NCBI GenBank assembly: GCA_016282595.1
Contig: JAEEKV010000256.1
Location: 1-42,818 of the forward strand
Reading direction: 5' to 3'
From: Lachnospiraceae bacterium
GTDB taxonomy: Bacteria > Bacillota > Clostridia > Lachnospirales > Lachnospiraceae
DNA length: 42,818 nt
A program made the position numbers and the translations under genes. Below the pieces are notes generated by a model. That model was not told where the DNA came from, ran no database searches, and was given only the letters and a program-made list of their open reading frames with translations. Numbering within the stretch: the first letter of the stretch is position 1; every line of letters begins with the position of its first letter. Shown here one piece after another: positions 42,216-42,818 of the stretch.

Positions 42216-42818
42216 ATGAAATTGGTATTTCCGCGAATTGAATATAAGGAAAAGGCCATTGCCTATATAAACGAGTTTTATGAATATGGCTCAGAAATCA
42301 ATGGGAGCGGTTCTCTTGACAGTTTTTTAAAAGAATCCACCTATGAAAAATGGCTGGAAAAGGTGTTGGATTATATTGATATTGCCAATATTCCCAAGCC
42401 CAATGTTCCGGACTTGACCTACTTTTATGTCAGAGAAACCGACGATCAGATCGTTGGAATGGTGAATATCCGACTTGCCTTAAATGAGTTTCTGCAAAAA
42501 GAAGGCGGTCATATCGGCTATTCCATCAGACCGACAGAAAGACGGAAGCATTATGGTACGGATTTGCTTGCCCGGGCGTTGGAGGTTTGTGACAGGATTG
42601 GGATAAAAGAGGTTCTGGTATCCTGCGCTAAGGAAAATATAGCATCAGCCGGAGTTGTTAAAAATTGCGGCGGAATACTGAAGGATGAATTTTACAGTGA
42701 AACATATGATGAGACCTTACAGATGTATGCTATAAGTCTTGATAAACAGCACTCATTAGGGAGGGCGTCATGTTCAAATGTGATTATGCAACCTAGATCC
42801 TGTCATTTAATGAATTTC
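42216..42818 (+). CDS. GNAT family N-acetyltransferase, cut by the window end
   Basis: The frame from ATG 42216 (AGAGGTG site upstream) stays open for 201 codons to the last base, so its 3' end is missing. It reads KLVFPRIEYKEKAIAYINEF, then YFYVRETDDQIVGMVNIRLA and GGHIGYSIRPTERRKHYGT, the acetyl-CoA loop, and LVSCAKENIASAGVVKNCGG, the usual late GNAT block. The family normally ends near YAISL (about residue 171); the remaining 30 residues read through a further GGGAGGG plus ATG at 42770. This suggests either a C-terminal extension or a lost stop. An in-frame ATG at 42192 is possible but worse placed. Confidence 0.82.
   Translation, partial: MKLVFPRIEYKEKAIAYINEFYEYGSEINGSGSLDSFLKESTYEKWLEKVLDYIDIANIPKPNVPDLTYFYVRETDDQIVGMVNIRLALNEFLQKEGGHIGYSIRPTERRKHYGTDLLARALEVCDRIGIKEVLVSCAKENIASAGVVKNCGGILKDEFYSETYDETLQMYAISLDKQHSLGRASCSNVIMQPRSCHLMNF

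Overview
The window looks like a chromosomal segment of a Gram-positive Clostridia, most probably a Lachnospiraceae-type gut or rumen anaerobe. Reasons: a tRNA-dependent T-box leader controls the trp operon, Shine-Dalgarno sites are strong (AGGAGG type), the surface protein combines Big/Ig-like and chitobiase-type modules, the GH3 enzyme has the reversed domain order described for Butyrivibrio and Ruminococcus, and the genome order pyrH-frr-uppS-cdsA-dxr-rseP-ispG is typical. No ribosomal RNA, tRNA, CRISPR array, insertion sequence or prophage was seen. All but two genes lie on the + strand. The family-level assignment is an inference.

Layout. 1-2739: an Mrr-like endonuclease-domain protein, truA, an exonuclease III and a secreted CAP-domain protein. 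2759-9186: a promoter, a Trp T-box with its terminator, and trpE-G-D-C-B-A; trpF is absent. 9325-11154: a membrane-anchored HtrA protease, closed by a strong terminator. 11310-12852: a GNAT acetyltransferase and, convergent to it, an unrecognised three-part protein on the - strand. 13067-21739: a long operon for envelope growth, with a polysaccharide deacetylase, a bactofilin, UMP kinase, ribosome recycling factor, undecaprenyl-PP synthase, CDP-DAG synthase, two MEP-pathway enzymes and the site-2 protease RseP. It ends at a strong terminator. 21920-28627: a 2235-residue secreted modular surface protein. 28705-29461: two small membrane proteins.

29565-35203: an operon for the nickel-pincer cofactor (larB, larE, a histidine phosphatase, larC with a very large His-rich insert). 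Through 4-nt overlaps it runs directly into a Y-family DNA polymerase and a YolD-like protein. 35297-36595: a secreted SH3b-NlpC/P60 cell-wall hydrolase with its own consensus promoter. 36897-40449: a HAD phosphatase and a cytoplasmic GH3 glycosidase. 40509-42818: an AIM24 protein (- strand), two GNAT acetyltransferases (the last cut by the window end) and a VOC-family protein.

The points most worth a second look are the - strand protein at 11869-12852 (N-terminal motif resembling the RRXRR/PLMP domain, plus an internal strong start), the missing trpF together with an Asp-to-Glu change at a TrpA catalytic position, the coupling of lar maturation genes to a translesion polymerase, the reiterated modules of the giant surface protein, and the acidic insert in RseP.
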